Positions 7,999 through 16,601 of a DNA stretch of 57,679 nt are shown one piece after another (position 1 is the stretch's first letter; each line of letters begins with the position of its first letter). The position numbers and the translations under genes were made by a program. Source of the stretch: Nitrososphaerota archaeon (GTDB taxonomy: Archaea > Thermoproteota > Nitrososphaeria > Nitrososphaerales > Gagatemarchaeaceae); NCBI GenBank assembly GCA_029785085.1, contig JAFMAI010000006.1, forward strand, positions 1 to 57,679, given 5' to 3'. Under the pieces are notes generated by a model, which was not told the DNA's origin, ran no database searches, and saw only the letters and a program-made list of their open reading frames with translations.

Positions 7999-9171
7999 TC
8001 ATCGGACCAGGTCGAGATACTTGAGGCCCGTGCCTGTGTTGTAGAGCAGCACCTCCTCGTCCCTCGCGACCGCCCCCGCTTCGAGGAGCCTGCGATGCCC
8101 CGCGAGCGTGGCCGCGCCCTCCGGGCTCGCGAACACCCCTTCCTTGGCGAGCGACTTCATCGCTTCGAGTATCTCAGGGTCGGGGACGGCCACGGCCCCT
8201 CCCCCGCTCTCGCGCAGTACCGCCACAATCTGCTTGCCCGCGAACGGCCTCGGCACCCGGAGCCCAACCGCTATCGTAGTGCCGTCAGGGAAGCCTGGGT
8301 CGGGGGCATCCTTCCCAGTGTCCAAAGCATCAACTATCGGCGCGCACGCTTCCGACTGAACGGAGAACATCTTGGGCCTGTCGCTCCCGAGGAGGCCCAG
8401 TTTCTCCATCTCGTCCAACGCTTTCCACATGCCCAGGAGGCCCGTCCCGCCTCCCGTGGGGTAGATTATCGCCCCTGGGAGCTCGAAGTCTGTCTGCTCG
8501 GCGACCTCGTAGCCCATCGTCTTCTTCCCCTCCAGCCGGTAGGGCTCCTTGAGGGTGGACATGTCGAAGTAGCCGTCCATCTGCGTCCTCATCCTCGCCC
8601 CCGCGTCGCCTATGTTCCCCTCCACCTGCACCACCTCCGCGCCGTATTGGACGCACTCCTTCACTATCGATTGTGGAGTCTCCGTGGGCATGAAGACCCG
8701 GGCGGCCAGCCCTCCCCGGGCGGCATAGCACGCCAGGGCCGAGCCGGCGTTCCCAGCTGACGGCACGACGAGCTTCTTCAAGCCGAGGTCCTTAGCCTTT
8801 GACACGGCCACCGCCATCCCCCTGGCCTTGAAGGTCCCCGTAGGGATGAGCCCGTCGTCCTTGAGAAGCAGCCCAGACTTCAGCCTCACCACCGGGGTCA
8901 TCCCCTCCCCCAGCGTCACCACGTTCTGGGGCGCGATGCCGGGGAGGACCTCTGAATATCTCCAGAGGGTCTTCTGTCTCCGCCGGAGGCTCTCCTGGGT
9001 GAGCGTCTCCTTGGCCTTCTCATAGTCATACAGGCAGCTCAGGATTGACCCGCAATCGGGGCACGTGCCGAGCGGCCTATCCTGGGCGAATCCCCTCATA
9101 CAGGAGGTACACCTGACCTCCAGGATGGTGGACGCTTCAGTGGCTCGTCCCCGGCTGTTCATCATTCTCAC
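7999..9171 (-). CDS. thrC: Threonine synthase or close PLP-dependent paralog
   Basis: PLP fold-type II enzyme of 390 residues. The N-terminus has a zinc-ribbon (RCTSCMRGF, then CPDCGS). Then come TLGEGMTPV, the PLP lysine in PTGTFKARG, a SAGNAGSALA substrate loop and the phosphate loop TGGGTGLLG. Members convert O-phosphohomoserine to threonine. A second homolog lies in the aspartate-family operon near 49.5-50.8 kb, so this copy may be redundant or specialised (some archaeal paralogs, such as cysteate synthase, have changed substrate). It stands alone between two tRNA genes. A start a few codons later, at the Met of MNSRGR, is also possible. Confidence 0.85.
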   Translation of the reverse strand: MRMMNSRGRATEASTILEVRCTSCMRGFAQDRPLGTCPDCGSILSCLYDYEKAKETLTQESLRRRQKTLWRYSEVLPGIAPQNVVTLGEGMTPVVRLKSGLLLKDDGLIPTGTFKARGMAVAVSKAKDLGLKKLVVPSAGNAGSALACYAARGGLAARVFMPTETPQSIVKECVQYGAEVVQVEGNIGDAGARMRTQMDGYFDMSTLKEPYRLEGKKTMGYEVAEQTDFELPGAIIYPTGGGTGLLGMWKALDEMEKLGLLGSDRPKMFSVQSEACAPIVDALDTGKDAPDPGFPDGTTIAVGLRVPRPFAGKQIVAVLRESGGGAVAVPDPEILEAMKSLAKEGVFASPEGAATLAGHRRLLEAGAVARDEEVLLYNTGTGLKYLDLVR

Positions 9172-9237
9172 GCGCGTCCGTTCCGGCCATTAACCCTTCG
9201 CAGGCTTTTTAGAACGTCGGCCGGGGGCGAGGCTTGC

Positions 9238-9325
9238 GCGGGGGTCGCCCAGCATGGTCAACGGCGTGGGACTGAGGCTCCCATCCCTTAGGGGTTCGAG
9301 GGTTCGAATCCCTCCCCCCGCACCA
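9238..9325 (+). tRNA. tRNA-Leu (GAG), CCA encoded
   Basis: Type II tRNA with a long variable arm. Acceptor stem GCGGGGG/CCCCCGC, anticodon stem TGGGA/TCCCA with loop CTGAGGC (anticodon GAG), T-arm GAGGG TTCGAAT CCCTC and discriminator A at 9322. CCA follows directly at 9323-9325. No intron is seen. Confidence 0.95.
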
Positions 9326-9390
9326 CAACCCCCCGCCGCCAAGGAGACGGGACAGAGCCTTCGCCGCCGCAGCCAAGGTTTAAGCCCACG

Positions 9391-10281
9391 ATGCCCTGCT
9401 ACAACAGGGTGGAGCACAGGGAAGGATACGCGTCCGTGCTCGGGTTCGACCTCTTCTACAGGCAGTTCGGCGAGCCCGTGAGGGGGGACGTCCTCGGCCT
9501 CCACGGGGGCCCTGGGATGACACACGACTACCTGCTCTCCTTGGCTGACCTGGCGGAGCACGGCTACCGGGTGACCCTCTACGACCAGTTAGGCTGCGGC
9601 AAGTCGCAGGTACCGAAGGACCCTGCCCTCTTCGTGCCGGAGCACTACGTAGAGGAGGTGGACGCGTTCAGGAAGGAGATGAAGCTGGGCCGGCCGCATC
9701 TCATAGGCTCCAGCTGGGGCGGGATGCTCGCGATCGCATATGCCCTGAAGTACCAGGGGAACATGTCGACGCTGACCACTGTGGGGGGCCTTCACAGCGT
9801 CCCCCTCACCGTAAGAGAGATGCAGCGGATGAAAAAGAGGCTCCCCGCCGGCGTCCAGGCCACCATGGCGAAGTACGAGTCTCTGGGAGAGTACGCGAAC
9901 CCGGAGTACGCAGACGCGGTCATGGTCTACTACAAGAAGCACCTGTGCAGGCTCGATCCATGGCCAGACGAAGTGAGCTACTCTCTGAAACACGTCAGCA
10001 AACCGGTGTATGGGACGATGAACGGCCCGAACGAGTTCACTATAACCGGCAACATCCGCTATTGGGACGTGACCAGCCAGCTGCGCACCATAAGGGTCCC
10101 GACCCTCGTCCTCGGAGGGAGGTACGACGAGGTCTCGCCAGTGGTCGCCAGGGAGATCCACAAGCACGTCAAGGGGTCAGAGTTGACCGTCTTCCCGAAG
10201 AGCTCCCATCTCCCCTTCTGGGAAGAGCGGGGTGCCTTCATGAAAAGAGTCCTCCGCTTTCTAGGCTCGCACTACAGCTGA
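9391..10281 (+). CDS. pip: Proline iminopeptidase (alpha/beta hydrolase)
   Basis: Serine aminopeptidase that removes N-terminal proline and other residues; the archaeal member is tricorn-interacting factor F1. 296 residues, the usual length. HGGPGMTHDY is the family oxyanion-hole motif, DQLGCGKSQ follows, GSSWGGMLA holds the nucleophile Ser, RYDEVSP holds the acid Asp and SSHLPFWE holds the catalytic His. No signal peptide, so it is cytoplasmic and probably acts late in peptide breakdown. The ATG is 66 bases after tRNA-Leu. Confidence 0.92.
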   Translation: MPCYNRVEHREGYASVLGFDLFYRQFGEPVRGDVLGLHGGPGMTHDYLLSLADLAEHGYRVTLYDQLGCGKSQVPKDPALFVPEHYVEEVDAFRKEMKLGRPHLIGSSWGGMLAIAYALKYQGNMSTLTTVGGLHSVPLTVREMQRMKKRLPAGVQATMAKYESLGEYANPEYADAVMVYYKKHLCRLDPWPDEVSYSLKHVSKPVYGTMNGPNEFTITGNIRYWDVTSQLRTIRVPTLVLGGRYDEVSPVVAREIHKHVKGSELTVFPKSSHLPFWEERGAFMKRVLRFLGSHYS

Positions 10282-10361
10282 CGGCCCGCGGTCTTGGCCG
10301 AGAATCGACTCAATGGGCCCACCCAGGCAGCCATCGCTGTGAGGCACCGAGGGTGGGGGTA

Positions 10362-10892
10362 TCAGGACCTGGGCCGCTCTGCCGTCGTTCCAGCCACAGA
10401 TCCTTCTGCCGCCTCGAACTCTCGCACCGACCCCTCCTGTCCCTGCTCTACGAACTCAGGCTTCAGCGACCGCAGCACAGCTATCGCCTCGTCGGCCCTC
10501 AGGCGTCGCGTCCGGATGAGATAGGCCGCCAGCACGCACCCGGTCCTCCCTTCTCCTGCGAGGCAGTGCACCATGACCGCCTTCCCCTCCTTCCTGCGGT
10601 CTAGGATGTACCCTACCGCCCTTTCCATGGACTCGACGCTGGGGGGGAGGTGGTCGTGCATCGATACATGCCCAACGTCCAAGGGGTACCCGGCTGTCCA
10701 CGCCGCCGGCAGCGGCCGCTCCGTGAGCGTGAGGACACTGCGTATGCCGTTTTTCACCAGCCATCCCACCTGCTCCCTGGAAGCAGGGTACCCGGACCCA
10801 GCAAGGGAGGTGCCTTCAATCCAGACGAACCCAGTGGGCTCGTCAGCCGCCAACGCTCTGACCCTCCTTAGGAAGACCCCGCCGGTGCCCAA
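10362..10892 (-). CDS. Dual-specificity/tyrosine protein phosphatase
   Basis: Cys-dependent phosphatase of about 176 residues with the CX5R signature in VHCLAGEGRTGC near residue 110 and the general-acid Asp probably in SMHDHLPPS near residue 80. GIRSVLTLTE is the conserved beta-strand before the active site. It resembles small archaeal dual-specificity phosphatases; its substrate is unknown. The start is TTG. It lies on the same strand just downstream of the OB-fold gene (gap of 36 bases), so the two may be co-transcribed. Confidence 0.85.
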   Translation of the reverse strand: MGTGGVFLRRVRALAADEPTGFVWIEGTSLAGSGYPASREQVGWLVKNGIRSVLTLTERPLPAAWTAGYPLDVGHVSMHDHLPPSVESMERAVGYILDRRKEGKAVMVHCLAGEGRTGCVLAAYLIRTRRLRADEAIAVLRSLKPEFVEQGQEGSVREFEAAEGSVAGTTAERPRS

Positions 10893-10928
10893 AATCGGGA
10901 CTTTCTGGTCCCTGCTGTTTTAGAACCT

Positions 10929-11222
10929 TTAGGCTTGGACTACTTCGAGGCGCCCGTAGCGGCCGACGTTCAGCCGCAGCTCCCCGCGGAAGCTGTTCGT
11001 GTAGCCGTTGGTTATCCTCACCTTGGAGCCCTGCTTCACCATGTCAATCTGATCGTCCCAGAGTGAGAGCTTGATCTGGCCCGTTTCGTCCTTCAACATG
11101 CAGTCGGCCACCCTCGCCTCACCCCCGGTCCTCAGGTTGACGTTCCGGGGCTCTGCCATCTCGACGATCTCGCCTTCTGCGTCGACCCTCCTCATGCCGT
11201 CGCGCAGATCGTGTATGTTCAT
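10929..11222 (-). CDS. RPA-like OB-fold single-strand nucleic-acid-binding protein
   Basis: 97-residue single OB-fold protein resembling one domain of archaeal replication protein A or the SOSS-B family. Typical strands are AEGEIVEMAEPRNV, VADCMLKDETGQIKLSLWDD and GSKVRITNGYTNSFRGELRL, ending in VGRYGRLEVVQ. There is no zinc finger or second OB domain. Such proteins bind single-stranded DNA or RNA in archaeal repair or transcription. The start ATG at 11222 lies after an A/T-rich stretch (TTATTTAAC on the plus strand) that could contain its TATA box. Confidence 0.87.
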   Translation of the reverse strand: MNIHDLRDGMRRVDAEGEIVEMAEPRNVNLRTGGEARVADCMLKDETGQIKLSLWDDQIDMVKQGSKVRITNGYTNSFRGELRLNVGRYGRLEVVQA

Positions 11223-11319
11223 ATGAGTCGCTGGTCACCGGACAGCATTATTTAACATTGAAGCGCCTGTAGAGCCTTCGGAAACCGTTTAATGAGAAAG
11301 GGTTTGGCTGCCACACCAG

Positions 11320-12354
11320 TTGACAGCAGGACTAACAGAAGCCGGTCTCCTCATCCTGGCGTTCGCCGCACCTTTCGTCCTGCTCCTTGCTCTCTTTCCG
11401 TCCTATCTCAGAGCCCTCACAAGGCTGGGACGCGTGGCTGATGACGCCCACAAGAGCCCTCCGACCAAGGTTCCAATGCCAGCTGGGCCTCTGCTCTTCG
11501 CTGGCTTGGCTGTCGGCGAACTGGCTGTGGCCGTCGGGTTCCGGACCTACGTCCCGGTGGCGGTGGCGGCCGGCGCCGGCGTGGCCTTTGCCATCGGGCT
11601 TGTCGACGACCTATACGTCTTGGGGGGGAAGACAAAGCCTATTCTGCTCCTCCTCGCCGGCATCGCATTCGTCTCTCTGAGCGTACTGCAGCCCACGCTC
11701 TACCGGGCAGACATCTTCTTCCCCATCCTCGGGGACACGGCCCCTCACTTCATCATCTACACCGTCCTGGCGGTGGCCGCCTTCCCGGTGGTCGCCAACG
11801 CGTTCAACATGATGGACGCGTTCAACGGCGAGATTTCATGGTTCACCCTGCTCACCTCGCTGGCGCTGCTGGTCGGGGTCACTTCGCGCGCTCTGTTCCA
11901 GAGCAGTTTCTCGCCCTCTAGGGTGGCTTCTTCGCTCCCTCTGGTGGCGGTCGCAGCAGCCTTCCTGATCTACAACCGCTACCCCTCGAGGGCTTTCGAT
12001 GGCGACAGCGGCAGCCTCATGTTCGGGGCCGCGTTCGCAGGGCTCGCCGTCACCGGAGGGGTGGAGATAGCCGCCATCATAGCCATCGTCCCTGCCATCC
12101 TGAACTCCTTCTACACACTCTCCAGCGTCAGAGGCTTCGTCGAAAGGAGGAAGATGGCCTCCAGGCCCACTTACATCGGCGAAGACGGTCTGCTTCACGC
12201 GTCGATGGAGAAGGACGCGCCAAACACCCTGGTCAGACTCGTCCTCCTGACCTCGTCGATGTCTGAGCGCGAGCTGGTAGCTAACATCGTGTCGCTGACC
12301 GCAGTTGCCTGCGTGTTCTCGGTCATCATCTCTCTCATGACCTGGGTGATCTAA
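11320..12354 (+). CDS. GlcNAc-1-phosphate transferase to a polyprenyl/dolichyl phosphate (MraY/WecA/GPT family)
   Basis: Polytopic membrane enzyme that loads a sugar-1-phosphate from UDP-sugar onto a lipid phosphate, the first step of N-glycan or surface polysaccharide assembly. 344 residues with about nine or ten hydrophobic segments. Diagnostic motifs are VGLVDDLYVLGGKTKP (Mg-binding DD) and NAFNMMDAFNGE (the NMxDxxNG motif). The TTG start fits the first membrane segment; a G/T-rich region with an AATGAGAAAGGG stretch lies upstream. Downstream genes of sugar-nucleotide metabolism on the opposite strand support a glycan role. Confidence 0.9.
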   Translation: MTAGLTEAGLLILAFAAPFVLLLALFPSYLRALTRLGRVADDAHKSPPTKVPMPAGPLLFAGLAVGELAVAVGFRTYVPVAVAAGAGVAFAIGLVDDLYVLGGKTKPILLLLAGIAFVSLSVLQPTLYRADIFFPILGDTAPHFIIYTVLAVAAFPVVANAFNMMDAFNGEISWFTLLTSLALLVGVTSRALFQSSFSPSRVASSLPLVAVAAAFLIYNRYPSRAFDGDSGSLMFGAAFAGLAVTGGVEIAAIIAIVPAILNSFYTLSSVRGFVERRKMASRPTYIGEDGLLHASMEKDAPNTLVRLVLLTSSMSERELVANIVSLTAVACVFSVIISLMTWVI

Positions 12355-12376
12355 GCTGAGGCTCCTGCCTCTCTTC

Positions 12377-12607
12377 ATGATAGAGCTAGCTGCCTTTCTG
12401 CTCATCATCCTGGAGACCTATGTCTTCTTCACGTTCGTCGTCCCTCTGGGGCCCATCCCGCACACCCTCACGGACTACACTACCCTCGCGCTCCTCAAGA
12501 TGTTCCTCATCCTCGTATTGGGCGCCCTTTGGTTCGTTGTCCTAGACGGCCTGACCAAACTCTATGTGCGGACCAGGGTCAGGAACGCTCCCAGGCCTTC
12601 ATCCTAG
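12377..12607 (+). CDS. Small membrane protein, unknown function
   Basis: 76 residues starting MIELAAFLLIILE. Two hydrophobic segments (about residues 3-24 and 35-57) are followed by a basic tail (KLYVRTRVRNAPRPSS). It follows the phosphotransferase by 22 bases on the same strand and is likely co-transcribed, so it may be an accessory to it. No family recognised. Its 3' end overlaps the convergent acetyltransferase gene by 29 bases. Confidence 0.55.
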   Translation: MIELAAFLLIILETYVFFTFVVPLGPIPHTLTDYTTLALLKMFLILVLGALWFVVLDGLTKLYVRTRVRNAPRPSS

Positions 12608-13010
12608 CGTCGAACTCCTTCCTGCTGTACGCGACCCTGGCCGGGACCCCCATGACCACCTTCCCCGGGGGCACGTCTCTCGTCACCACGGCCCCCATGG
12701 CGACGACCGCGCGTCGCCCGACCGTGACGCCGGCCTTGATGACCGCTCTCGCGCCGACGACCGCTCCGTCCTCTATCGTGACCCCGATCATCTTCTTGCT
12801 GGGCGGATACGGGTCGTTGGTCAGCACCGCAGCAGGGCCTATGAATACCCCCTTCCCTATCCTGGACTTGGGGGGGATGTACGCGCTCCCTTCGATCATG
12901 GTCCCGCTCCCCACCTTCACGTCGTAGTCGACGTGGGCCAGCGAGCCGATCTTCACGTCGTCCCCTATCTCTGTCCCGGACCCCACGTAGGCGAAGTGCC
13001 ACACGCGCAC
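12579..13010 (-). CDS. Left-handed beta-helix acetyltransferase (WbpD/WlbB-like)
   Basis: Hexapeptide-repeat acyltransferase of at least 143 residues. Repeats such as IGSLAHV, IEGSAYI, IGKGVFI and VGARAVI build the beta-helix. WHFAYVG and VLTNDPYPPS match UDP-2-acetamido-3-amino-glucuronate N-acetyltransferases, and VVMGVPARV is the usual C-terminal motif. Homology seems to extend about 15 residues upstream (VINFIAPDAKLGKN), but that stretch has no ATG, GTG or TTG in frame before it meets the upstream oxidoreductase gene. The GTG used here is therefore only the first conventional start. It probably acts with the adjacent oxidoreductase on a diacetamido uronic acid sugar nucleotide. Confidence 0.87.
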   Translation of the reverse strand: MRVWHFAYVGSGTEIGDDVKIGSLAHVDYDVKVGSGTMIEGSAYIPPKSRIGKGVFIGPAAVLTNDPYPPSKKMIGVTIEDGAVVGARAVIKAGVTVGRRAVVAMGAVVTRDVPPGKVVMGVPARVAYSRKEFDARMKAWERS

Positions 13011-13062
13011 GTTCTTCCCGAGCTTCGCATCCGGCGCGATGAAGTTGATTACCTTCGTCCTC

Positions 13063-14001
13063 TCACCTGAGATAGATGGGCGTCCCCGACGCGCTTGACG
13101 CCAGCACCGCCTCCGCCACCCTGAGGACGTTGAGCCCGTCCCTCCCCGTGACCAGAGGGTGTCTCTTTTCTTCGATCGCGGAGACGAACTCTTTCAGTTC
13201 GAGGGTCAGCGGTTCCTGTACCGGTCTCGTTGGGACCGTGGTGACCTCGCCCTCGTGTATGCTGGTCTGCTGAGTCACGAAGTCGACGTCCACCACCCCT
13301 CCAGAGAAGACCGCGCTCATGGTCCGCACGCGGTGGGGGGTGATCCAATTGGTGACGAGGAAGGCGGTCCTCTGGCCGGAGAAGCCCAGCAGGATGGTCG
13401 CGAAGTCTTCGTGCTCCGGCGGGTCGCGCATGGACCCGACCCTGGCGTAGACCACCTTCGGCACCTCCCCGAAAAGCCAGCAGGCTGTGTCGATGTCGTG
13501 GACAGACGCGTCCTGCACGATGCCAACGTCGCTGATGCCCGCCCCCATCCTGTTCTCCCGGTGGAACTCCAGGAGGATGGGCTCCCCTAGCCTTTTCTCG
13601 GATATCATCCGCCTCAGGGCAGTGATGGGTGGGTTGAAGCGCTCGATGAACCCAACAGTCAGCGCCCTTTCTGCCTTCCTGGCCGCTTCGATCAGGGCTT
13701 CCCCGTCCTTCACCGTAGTCGACAGGGGCTTCTCGACGAAGGCGTGGAGCCCCGCCGCAAGCGCCTTGGTGGCGACCTGGAAGTGGGTCGTGGCTGGCGT
13801 GCAGATCGTGACGCCGTCCAACTGCTCCTTCTCGAGCATCGCCTCCAGCGAGAGGTAGGCGGGGACGCGATACTTCTTGGAAAGGGCCTCGGCCCTCTCC
13901 ACATTCATGTCGCAGACCGCGGCCAGACACTGGAGCTCGTTCAACACCCGGACGTGGTTCTTTCCCCACCCGCCGGTCCCTATGACGGCTATGCGCGTCA
14001 A
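13063..14001 (-). CDS. Gfo/Idh/MocA-family oxidoreductase (WbpB/WlbA-like)
   Basis: NAD-dependent sugar-nucleotide dehydrogenase of 312 residues. The Rossmann motif is VIGTGGWGKNHVRVL, the family EKP motif is in HAFVEKPLS, and the C-terminal alpha/beta domain has DASVHDIDTACWLFG with the conserved D-x-x-x-H-D. Close in type to enzymes that oxidise the 3-position of UDP-N-acetylglucosaminuronate before amination and acetylation. The acetyltransferase for that route lies just downstream; the aminotransferase does not appear in the window. The two genes probably form one transcript. Confidence 0.88.
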   Translation of the reverse strand: MTRIAVIGTGGWGKNHVRVLNELQCLAAVCDMNVERAEALSKKYRVPAYLSLEAMLEKEQLDGVTICTPATTHFQVATKALAAGLHAFVEKPLSTTVKDGEALIEAARKAERALTVGFIERFNPPITALRRMISEKRLGEPILLEFHRENRMGAGISDVGIVQDASVHDIDTACWLFGEVPKVVYARVGSMRDPPEHEDFATILLGFSGQRTAFLVTNWITPHRVRTMSAVFSGGVVDVDFVTQQTSIHEGEVTTVPTRPVQEPLTLELKEFVSAIEEKRHPLVTGRDGLNVLRVAEAVLASSASGTPIYLR

Positions 14002-14044
14002 CTGTTTTGCCGCCGCCAGAAAACAGGATTTAGGGTTATGCCGC

Positions 14045-15172
14045 TCACTCTCTCCTCAGGTCAGGGGTCGCCGAGATTATGGTGGTCTCTTCTCCCCTCA
14101 GGCTCTTCCTGGATGACTTCAGCGACTCCAGGTCGTCCTTGGAGCATGCTATCACCACGTTGTGCTTGAGCGGGTCGAAGGGCTCAGGCCCACCTCTGGC
14201 CCTCCCTGCGAGAAGCTCGACGTCTGTCACGTAGTCCCTGAGCCTCTGCTGTATGCTCTCGGCCACCTGCAGCCGCTCCCCGCGCATCTCATATCTGTCC
14301 AGCGACCAGAGCAGGGAGATCTTAGTCCTGCTGGCTTTCAACTGCTTCTCTTTGAGTGCTTCCCTGGTCTCGTCCACGACGTACCTGACGTAGTTGTCGA
14401 AGCTCTTCAGGGCCGCCCCGGCCAGATATGCCACGGCTTCGCCCGCCTCTTCGCTGGCTTGGATGGCCTTCAACTCATAGAGGTATCTTGTGAACTCATC
14501 CAGGTAGGCCTCCGAAGGCCTCTGAAGTGAGACCTTCGCCTCCCTGGCTTTCCGCGCAATCTCAATCTCCGTCACCGAGGCCACCGCTGTCTTCATCACA
14601 GACGCGGCATACTCGAGTTCGGCTGAGAACACGTTCTGCGAGCTCGGGGAGTAGCCCAGGGCCTGCAGCGGCCCCTTCTCCCGAATCCCGGCGAAGGCCA
14701 CGACCGCTGGCTTCTGTTCCCTCGGCCTGAGGGGCATGTAGGCATACGTGAGGGTGGCGCCGACCTGCAGCCCGGTCTGCTTTTCAACCAGCATAATGTT
14801 GTCCGAATTTCCCCCGGGGCCTGAAGGGATTGCGTTGACCAGACACACCCCCTTGGACAGATATTTCGCAAGGTCCCGCAGCTTGGAGCCCGCTTCGATG
14901 AGCGTCTCCTCTGACGGGCGCCTCAACTTTGGGGTGAAAAAGACGACCTGCGCCTCCCCAAGGACCTGCTCAAGTGGCTTGAAGCTGAGCAGAGGCTCCT
15001 CTGCCATCACAGCCTGCAGGTCCAGGTTCCTCTTCAGGAGGCTCGGGTCCAGCTCCATGGCCATCTGAAGCGTCTCGTCTACAATGGTGACCTGGGCGGT
15101 GTCGACAAGGTCAGCCGCCAGCCTATATGCTTCGCTGGTGAGTCCGTACATGGCAACCTTGATCTTTGGCAA
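14045..15172 (-). CDS. Divergent nucleotide-sugar dehydrogenase-like protein
   Basis: 375 residues with the outline of a UDP-glucose/UDP-ManNAc dehydrogenase: an N-terminal Rossmann strand (KVAMYGLTSEAYRLAADL) lacking the usual GxGxxG, then a middle region (VCLVNAIPSGPGGNSDNI, then LTYAYMPLRPREQ) that parallels the VxxSTVxPGTT and Y-x-P segments of the family. The helix that normally holds catalytic Lys and Asn reads SAELEYAASVMKTAVAS, without Lys at the expected place, and I see no catalytic Cys loop. The C-terminal third is mostly helical. It may be a non-catalytic or repurposed relative. It lies upstream of the Gfo/Idh gene on the same strand. Confidence 0.6.
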   Translation of the reverse strand: MPKIKVAMYGLTSEAYRLAADLVDTAQVTIVDETLQMAMELDPSLLKRNLDLQAVMAEEPLLSFKPLEQVLGEAQVVFFTPKLRRPSEETLIEAGSKLRDLAKYLSKGVCLVNAIPSGPGGNSDNIMLVEKQTGLQVGATLTYAYMPLRPREQKPAVVAFAGIREKGPLQALGYSPSSQNVFSAELEYAASVMKTAVASVTEIEIARKAREAKVSLQRPSEAYLDEFTRYLYELKAIQASEEAGEAVAYLAGAALKSFDNYVRYVVDETREALKEKQLKASRTKISLLWSLDRYEMRGERLQVAESIQQRLRDYVTDVELLAGRARGGPEPFDPLKHNVVIACSKDDLESLKSSRKSLRGEETTIISATPDLRRE

Positions 15173-15286
15173 AGGCTCCTATCGGCAAGCAACGGTTCGG
15201 TATTATACTTTGAAGTCCACCTTTGCATGAAACGCGGGCAAACGGATTAGTATGCACCCCTGGAATCGAGAAACGCGAGTGTCTCC

Positions 15287-16339
15287 ATGAGAGTCTGGTT
15301 TGACGTTCTGACCCCGAAACAGGTGCTTTTCTTCGGCCCCATGGTCGCAGAACTCACGTCTCTGGGGGCGGAGGTCCTGGTTACTTCACGCAGGTACAGG
15401 GAGGTCGGCCCCCTCGCCGCCCGGGCTGGCTTGAATATGACTTTCGTAGGTGAAAGGGGACGCAAAGGGAAGGAGGAACAGCTCCTGGCGGCGACCAGGA
15501 GACAGGAGGAGATGATACCGCTGGTGAAGCGGTTCGGGCCGAACGTGGCGGTCTCCACAGCGTCGGCGGTGTGCGCCAGGGTGGCCTTCGGCCTTGGGAT
15601 CAAGCATGTTGCTGTGAACGACTCTCCACACTCAGAAGTCGCCGGGCGGCTCTCCCTGCCCTTGAGCCATCGCCTCCTCTGCCCCTGGGTCATACCGTAC
15701 GGGGCCTGGGCGCCTTACGGCCTGCGGAGGGACCAGGTGACCACCTACCGGGCCCTGGATCCTGCAGCATGGCTGAAGAGGCCGCCTATCTCGGGGCCGG
15801 TCCCGGGGCTGGACCGTTCCAGGGACACCATCACGGTCAGGTTCCAGGAGAGCGACGCCCCCTACCTGGCCCGGGCTGACATGAACTGGTCTGACAGGGT
15901 GCTCGCCTCCCTGGCCGAGGAATTCTCTGACGCCAACATAGTGGCGCTGTGCAGATATGACTATCAGGTCGAGGAGGTGAAAGGCAGGTTCGGGTCGAGG
16001 GTCATCGTACCGGAGGAAGTGGTCGGGGGGCACGACCTGTTGGCGGTCACTGACCTCTTTGTCGGCATGGGTGGGACCATGAGCGCTGAGGCCGCCCTGA
16101 TGGGGGTGCCGACTATCTCGGCTTTCCAGGGCTCACTCTACACCGACAGGTACCTGATGAAGGTCGGCCTGCTTGAGAAGGCTGCGACGCCCTCTTCGAT
16201 AGTCTCCAAGGCCAGGCGCCTCCTCGAGGGCTCGACCAAGGCCAAGATAGCCCGCAGGGCACGGAGCGTCCTGGACTCGATGGAAGACCCTGTCCTCCGG
16301 GTAGCGACACAGATAGAGAAGACAGCCAAGCAAGCCTAA
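15287..16339 (+). CDS. DUF354 family protein (GT-B-like, UDP-GlcNAc 2-epimerase-like fold)
   Basis: 350-residue archaeal DUF354 protein. It starts MRVWFDVLTPKQVLFFGPMV, the usual DUF354 opening (VWxDxxTPK), followed by an N-terminal half with SRRYREV. The C-terminal half has DLFVGMGGTMSAEAALMGVPT, the glycine-rich donor-binding loop shared by GT-B glycosyltransferases and epimerases, and SLYTDRYL. The biochemical function is not established for the family; the neighbouring sugar-nucleotide genes suggest surface glycan synthesis. It is divergent from the NSDH-like gene, with a 114-base intergenic region containing A/T-rich promoter-like DNA (GGTATTATAC near 15200). Confidence 0.85.
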   Translation: MRVWFDVLTPKQVLFFGPMVAELTSLGAEVLVTSRRYREVGPLAARAGLNMTFVGERGRKGKEEQLLAATRRQEEMIPLVKRFGPNVAVSTASAVCARVAFGLGIKHVAVNDSPHSEVAGRLSLPLSHRLLCPWVIPYGAWAPYGLRRDQVTTYRALDPAAWLKRPPISGPVPGLDRSRDTITVRFQESDAPYLARADMNWSDRVLASLAEEFSDANIVALCRYDYQVEEVKGRFGSRVIVPEEVVGGHDLLAVTDLFVGMGGTMSAEAALMGVPTISAFQGSLYTDRYLMKVGLLEKAATPSSIVSKARRLLEGSTKAKIARRARSVLDSMEDPVLRVATQIEKTAKQA

Positions 16340-16367
16340 AACACCGCGCTAGGGTGCGTCCGTCCGC

Positions 16368-16441
16368 AGCCCGGTCGTCTAGTTGGTCAAGGATGGAGGC
16401 CTTTGGAGCCTTCGACCCTGGTTCGAATCCAGGCCGGGCTA
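16368..16441 (+). tRNA. tRNA-Gln (TTG)
   Basis: Acceptor stem AGCCCGG/CCGGGCT, D-stem GTCT/GGAT, anticodon stem GAGGC/GCCTT with loop CTTTGGA (anticodon TTG), T-arm CCTGG TTCGAAT CCAGG and discriminator A. No intron; CCA is not encoded. Confidence 0.93.
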
Positions 16442-16601
16442 GTCTTCGATCGCTCAGAATAGACTCATTGGTAAACACGACACAATTCCGACGAATTGAA
16501 CCCATCGGCGACGGGACCTTCGGGTCGGGCCACTGTGGTCGTAGTCTCAGCGTGGCAGGCTCGCCTCAAGCAGGGCACGTCCGAAAGCCTAGGTCAATCG
16601 T

